Assembly (NCBI RefSeq): GCF_005116445.1 | Contig: NZ_SWBQ01000002.1 | Coordinates: 1-64,000 of the forward strand | Direction: 5' to 3' | DNA from: Pedobacter frigoris | GTDB taxonomy: Bacteria; Bacteroidota; Bacteroidia; Sphingobacteriales; Sphingobacteriaceae | Length of the DNA: 64,000 nt | Shown: positions 60,709 through 64,000 of the stretch, piece after piece | Numbering within the stretch: the stretch's first letter is position 1 | How the letters are laid out: the number at the start of each line of letters is the position of its first letter | Program-made: the position numbers and the translations under genes | The notes under the pieces: model-generated | Told to the model about the DNA's origin: nothing | The model's input: only the letters and a program-made list of their open reading frames with translations | Database searches by the model: none

Positions 60709-61653
60709 TTACCCTTCTGAGTTTTCTTTAATATGCTCCAGTACCCTCATATGGATTTTGTGTATTATATATTTGCTCCACAGACTCCAATAAAGTTCCG
60801 GTTTGATATTATGAAAATACCATGTTGTACCTTCCAATAATGTATTCCCATTGGCAAGTTTGGTTAACTTAAACTGACCACGCTTGGATACAAAATAGTC
60901 ATGCAGGTGAGGCGCATCGATATCATAAAAACTAAGCTCCTTCATAGGTGCAGGCTGTTCCTGCACATTAAATTTAAGAAGTCTCGGCTCATCCCAAACA
61001 GTAATGGGCTCTACGAAACTACCAGTCGTAAAGTTACAATGCCTGACCGCCCCAACACCCCTACCTTCAATTACAGCGTTAATGGGGTAAGCAATACCTG
61101 TTTTAAATATAAATTCTGTTGGTGCTTTCAATTCAGGGAATTCAACCACATTTTTCCAGACTTCTTCCGGACTGGCTTTTATAACAATAGAAGTGGTTAC
61201 TGGTCGCACAACGGGCGGGATTGTTGTTTCTACAAAAGCAGTCAATGGCGTAACTAAGAATAAAAACAAAATCACAGCCTGACCATGTACTATTTTTTTT
61301 CTCGATATCCCATATCCAATATAACTGCCGGTCCATAAAAACAACAATAAAATCGGAGAAGCCATGCCGATGCAGATCAATCCTTCAATCGCAAATACAA
61401 GCAGTAGTAACAGAGAAACCAGTAAAGTTAAAAAGGCGGCTTTATGTTTATACGCTACTTCTCTTCCAAAAGTATAAAGCCAGGTAGCACTAATGCCCAT
61501 CAGCAGAGGTATCAAAACGAACAAATACATGCCATAAGATCCAATACCGTAAATCCCAAGTAAAGTGAGCAAGCCGCAAATTATAGTGGATCCAAGAACT
61601 GACAAATATAATCTGGTTTTAGGGTTTTGCGGAAAGTAAGAGAGCAGGTTCAT
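60709..61653 (-). CDS. Membrane protein with SRPBCC domain
   Basis: The product is 314 residues. Residues 1-150 hold four or five membrane helices (GSTIICGLLTLLGIYGIG; AAFLTLLVSLLLLLVFAIEG). Residues about 165-314 form a SRPBCC fold: TSIVIKASPEEVWKNVVEF, PINAVIEGRGVGAVRHCNFTTG, and HDYFVSKRGQFKLTKLANG. The ligand domain is probably cytosolic or periplasmic next to the membrane. The function is unknown. It may be the first gene of the 59153-61653 minus-strand unit. Confidence 0.8.
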   Translation of the reverse strand: MNLLSYFPQNPKTRLYLSVLGSTIICGLLTLLGIYGIGSYGMYLFVLIPLLMGISATWLYTFGREVAYKHKAAFLTLLVSLLLLLVFAIEGLICIGMASPILLLFLWTGSYIGYGISRKKIVHGQAVILFLFLVTPLTAFVETTIPPVVRPVTTSIVIKASPEEVWKNVVEFPELKAPTEFIFKTGIAYPINAVIEGRGVGAVRHCNFTTGSFVEPITVWDEPRLLKFNVQEQPAPMKELSFYDIDAPHLHDYFVSKRGQFKLTKLANGNTLLEGTTWYFHNIKPELYWSLWSKYIIHKIHMRVLEHIKENSEG

Positions 61654-61727
61654 GCGGATTTGAATTATGGAAGTAAATATAGGGAATTATTGATTTCGTT
61701 ATCTTTATAAGCTATTTATATCCAAGT

Positions 61728-61966
61728 ATGAAAACGACTCTTTCATTCGTAATCTTCTTCATGGCCATCTTCTTTACCGAAGCCTATTCCCAACGCCATG
61801 AGGCTGGTTTTAGAATATCCATTCGCACTATGAAAAGAAACTAGACCAAAGCTATAAGCAATGGAAACCAATTGCGGTCGTAGATTCCGCGCCATTTCGT
61901 CCACCATACGTTATGGAACTTTGTTTCAGAAAGTATAGATTGTCAAAACCTATTTATCTGGTATAA
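61728..61966 (+). pseudogene. Frameshifted remnant of a small secreted protein
   Basis: The ATG at 61728 opens a signal peptide (TLSFVIFFMAIFFTEAYSQ) but the frame stops at 61844 after 38 codons. From 61814, the -1 frame reads NIHSHYEKKLDQSYKQWKPI and PYVMELCFRKYRL, and stops at 61966. The two halves fit one gene of about 79 residues broken by a 1-bp indel near 61808-61813. It overlaps the stop of the convergent gene by 13 bp. No family was recognised. Confidence 0.6.
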
Positions 61967-62640
61967 TCAATATCAATACTTGGAAGGTGAAAACCCGCAA
62001 TTAAGCCTCCAGATTTACTTTTATCCTTTGAAATAATCCCCAAAAACATTTGTAACTTATATTTCCCGGGGTTTAATTTGACTATGGGTTTAAGATATTG
62101 ATCTTTTGAATCTTCAGTATTTTCAACCTTTTTTACATCTTTAATAATTAAATCAACTCTGGAAGTGCCACCGCCGGGAACCTCAAAATATTGTCTCATT
62201 TTTATATCTATTTTTTCTTCTTTCCCATTAGTATATAATTTACTGGGGAAAACAGATTCTGACCGGAATTTCCAGCTACCGTCCCTCTCGTTAGCAGAGG
62301 AACGTTGATAAACACTTTTTACAGTGATATCAAATCCAAATTCATTAAATAAGGAAACAAATAATTGACTGGCAGTATTATTAATAAAAAGGGTTTTATC
62401 CGAATTGTTTTTCACGACAACTGAAAAATGGATCCCATCCTCAGCAGATTGCTTGGCATTGACGATGGCACTAACCGATACCAGGTTTTTGTCGGTAGCA
62501 AACATGTCATCCATAACATTAAATTTTATCTCGCTACCTGACTGTGCTGTCACAGCACCACCGCATAACAACAAGCAAAAAAATATCGAAGAGATACAAG
62601 CTAATATTTTTTTTATTTTGAGTGATATTTTTTCCATCAT
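61954..62640 (-). CDS. Hypothetical secreted protein, paralogue of the right-edge gene
   Basis: The product is 228 residues. The signal peptide ends at TAQ (about residue 33). The mature part is beta-rich: SVFPSKLYTNGKEEKIDIKM, PGGGTSRVDLIIKDVKK, LNPGKYKLQMFLGI and a terminal IDIDYT. The same order, with the same WRFRSES/WKFRSES box, occurs in the gene that runs off the right edge, so the two are paralogues. The function is unknown. It starts 6 bp after the stop of the 312-residue gene. Confidence 0.7.
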   Translation of the reverse strand: MMEKISLKIKKILACISSIFFCLLLCGGAVTAQSGSEIKFNVMDDMFATDKNLVSVSAIVNAKQSAEDGIHFSVVVKNNSDKTLFINNTASQLFVSLFNEFGFDITVKSVYQRSSANERDGSWKFRSESVFPSKLYTNGKEEKIDIKMRQYFEVPGGGTSRVDLIIKDVKKVENTEDSKDQYLKPIVKLNPGKYKLQMFLGIISKDKSKSGGLIAGFHLPSIDIDYTR

Positions 62641-62646
62641 CTTCCT

Positions 62647-63585
62647 TTATGGTCTGCTTTTCAAAGTACTAACGGTGTTATCAAGCCATCGGTTAATGGT
62701 CGAACGACTGCCACTTCCGGAGAAAAACGCCTCAGCGGTTTTCAAGGTATATTCTTTATAGAAACGTGGGTCAGGCGCTACATGAGCATCGGTACCCACT
62801 TTTTTGACGATCCCTTCACTATAGTAGGAAAACACCAAATGCCCCTGGTCGACGTATCCGAACACGTTGGGATGCCCTCCTGCTCCGGCATTTTTTGAGT
62901 CTACGGCATAAATATCTTGTGTAAATGCAATGGGTGTCTTGCCTAGTTTTGTGATCTGGTTATAGCTCTCTACTGAAAGTCGGAGTGCGGGAATAAAGTT
63001 GCTCTTAAATCCGCTTTTGTTCTCATAAAAATCAAGATAGCCCAACAAGCGGTTGTTCCTCAAGGCGAGGTATTTAAGTCCGAGCCCAGCAAGGTTATAG
63101 TATTTTGCGATATTCTCTCCATTTTTAAAAAAGACAATGTTAGGGGTAATGTAATACATCGGAACATGCACAAAGGTGATTGAATTGAGATCGCCCTCAC
63201 TGTTGATATCGAGCTTGGCCATTCTTGCTCTGTCATCACTGTTGCCCTTCATACGCTTCAGGAGTTCGGCCTTCGCCAGTGGCAGTTTTTCCCTGGCATC
63301 CCTGGCACGTTCCAGATAAAAGGGATGCGAACGGTTTGTGGGGTCCACAATCTCCGAGACCAGGTAGGGGCTTAAAGCCTGCACAACTGATTCGTCTCTC
63401 TTGTAATTGTTAGGGAAGTTTGTGTCAAACGAAAGCTTGGTTTTTCTCGTAATGACCGTATCAAGGGCACCGCCCCGGCCTTTTATGGTATCGATGCGAA
63501 CGTTGTTCTGGCTTGTCTTTCCAGTTTGACCATAACTATGAGCAGTTAACAATAGAAATACGGCAATGAGCGCTATCTTTTTCAT
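62647..63585 (-). CDS. Hypothetical secreted protein
   Basis: The product is 312 residues. The signal peptide ends near SYGQ (residue 20). The mature part has an SPYLVSEIVDPTNRSHPFYLERARD segment, LDINSEGDLNSITFVHVPM, and a conserved-looking GGHPNVFGYVDQGHLVF. No enzyme motif was recognised. It overlaps the gene upstream by 4 bp and lies 6 bp before the gene downstream, so three genes make one operon at the right edge. Confidence 0.7.
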   Translation of the reverse strand: MKKIALIAVFLLLTAHSYGQTGKTSQNNVRIDTIKGRGGALDTVITRKTKLSFDTNFPNNYKRDESVVQALSPYLVSEIVDPTNRSHPFYLERARDAREKLPLAKAELLKRMKGNSDDRARMAKLDINSEGDLNSITFVHVPMYYITPNIVFFKNGENIAKYYNLAGLGLKYLALRNNRLLGYLDFYENKSGFKSNFIPALRLSVESYNQITKLGKTPIAFTQDIYAVDSKNAGAGGHPNVFGYVDQGHLVFSYYSEGIVKKVGTDAHVAPDPRFYKEYTLKTAEAFFSGSGSRSTINRWLDNTVSTLKSRP

Positions 63586-64000
63586 CTATAATCAATATCA
63601 ATCATCGGAGATAAATAGACTCCTCCGTATGCCCCTAAGCTATTTTGCTGGGCCGAAGCTATGATCAGATACAATTTTAATTTATAGTTTCCAGGAGCCA
63701 ATTTTATGGTAGGTCCAAGAAGTTTATTTTGTACATCTTGGGGTGTTTCAACTTGTTTTACATCTTTTATTCTCAAATTGACTTTACAATTACCACCAGC
63801 AGGAATTTCAATATATTGCTGATTTTTGAGATTGCTTTTTTCTTCTTTCCCATTGATATAAAACTTATCTGGAACAACTGATTCTGAGCGGAATCTCCAT
63901 TTGCGATCATCTGGATGTCTATTGATTGGTGCTAAAGCATTATTAGGCACCGCAATATCAAATCCTAATTTATTATATAATGCAACTGTTAAAACATCAG
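63582..64000 (-). CDS. Hypothetical secreted protein, 5' end beyond window
   Basis: Frame open to the right edge; a GTG at 63950 is internal. The codons upstream of it encode VLTVALYNKLGFDIAV, which matches LFVSLFNEFGFDITV in the paralogue at 61954-62640. The remaining part has KWRFRSESVVP, FYINGKEEKSNLKNQQYIEIP, and LAPGNYKLKLYLII, again as in the paralogue. It overlaps the next gene by 4 bp. The signal peptide should lie outside the window. Confidence 0.7.
   Translation of the reverse strand, partial: DVLTVALYNKLGFDIAVPNNALAPINRHPDDRKWRFRSESVVPDKFYINGKEEKSNLKNQQYIEIPAGGNCKVNLRIKDVKQVETPQDVQNKLLGPTIKLAPGNYKLKLYLIIASAQQNSLGAYGGVYLSPMIDIDYR

Noticed and set aside
1..64000. CRISPR arrays, tRNA, rRNA and insertion sequences
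   Set aside because: No short direct-repeat array with unique spacers, no cloverleaf sequence with a CCA-type end, and no transposase-like protein was seen.

Overview
The window looks like chromosomal DNA of a Bacteroidota member of the Sphingobacteriaceae, most likely Pedobacter or a close relative. This is inferred from AT-rich intergenic DNA, starts without clear Shine-Dalgarno sites, and families common in that group: DUF4468, DUF3347, DUF2975 with a small HTH protein, TlpA-like lipid/thiol proteins with DUF4369-type N-termini, BBP2-like porins, and a giant DUF11-repeat adhesin. No rRNA, tRNA, CRISPR array or transposase was seen.

Layout. 1-12485 (minus) is the first 4161 codons of one giant cell-surface protein that runs off the left edge. 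It has a signal peptide, an L-type lectin-like domain, two DUF11-like units, Ig-like repeats, and at least 22 tandem DUF11 repeats of about 130 residues. 12.8-31.9 kb is ordinary core and metabolic gene content: a DbpA-like RNA helicase operon, YkuK, an ammonium transporter with a porin, a YhcC-type radical SAM protein, a PAS histidine kinase, a copper-handling pair (multicopper oxidase with a barrel-like tail plus DUF3347), a CDP-alcohol phosphatidyltransferase, a serine hydrolase, and a secreted M60/ricin-lectin mucinase-like lipoprotein. 32-40.6 kb holds small membrane and stress-type genes (bestrophin, DUF4112, two DinB proteins, bPH, DUF2975/HTH, effector-binding and DHFR-like proteins) and one N-terminally truncated YcxB-like remnant.

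40.9-51.9 kb is a defence island. It holds an Abi_2 (AbiD/AbiF) HEPN protein with a possible structured RNA in front of it, a tandem nucleotidyltransferase-like/HEPN protein behind a very structured leader, and a tight six-gene operon on the minus strand. In transcription order that operon is: an MBL-fold hydrolase, a trypsin-like protease with a helical C-terminus, a small middle component, an SMC/RecN-like ATPase with a zinc-knuckle-like cysteine cluster, a MazG-like pyrophosphohydrolase, and a GIY-YIG / DUF2075 helicase / S24 peptidase fusion. The first four match the ABC-three-component (ABC-3C) type of conflict system. The last two add nucleotide-pool and DNA-processing activities, and are the best candidate here for an undescribed combination.

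52-64 kb returns to housekeeping and species-specific genes: two DUF805 paralogues, a Crp-like regulator, three TlpA-like thioredoxin proteins in a row, DUF2071 and SRPBCC proteins, and a right-edge operon of secreted proteins with a duplicated family. It also has a GC-rich nested palindrome at 54290-54375 and a frameshifted gene remnant at 61728-61966. Function calls rest on motif reading only; no searches were run.
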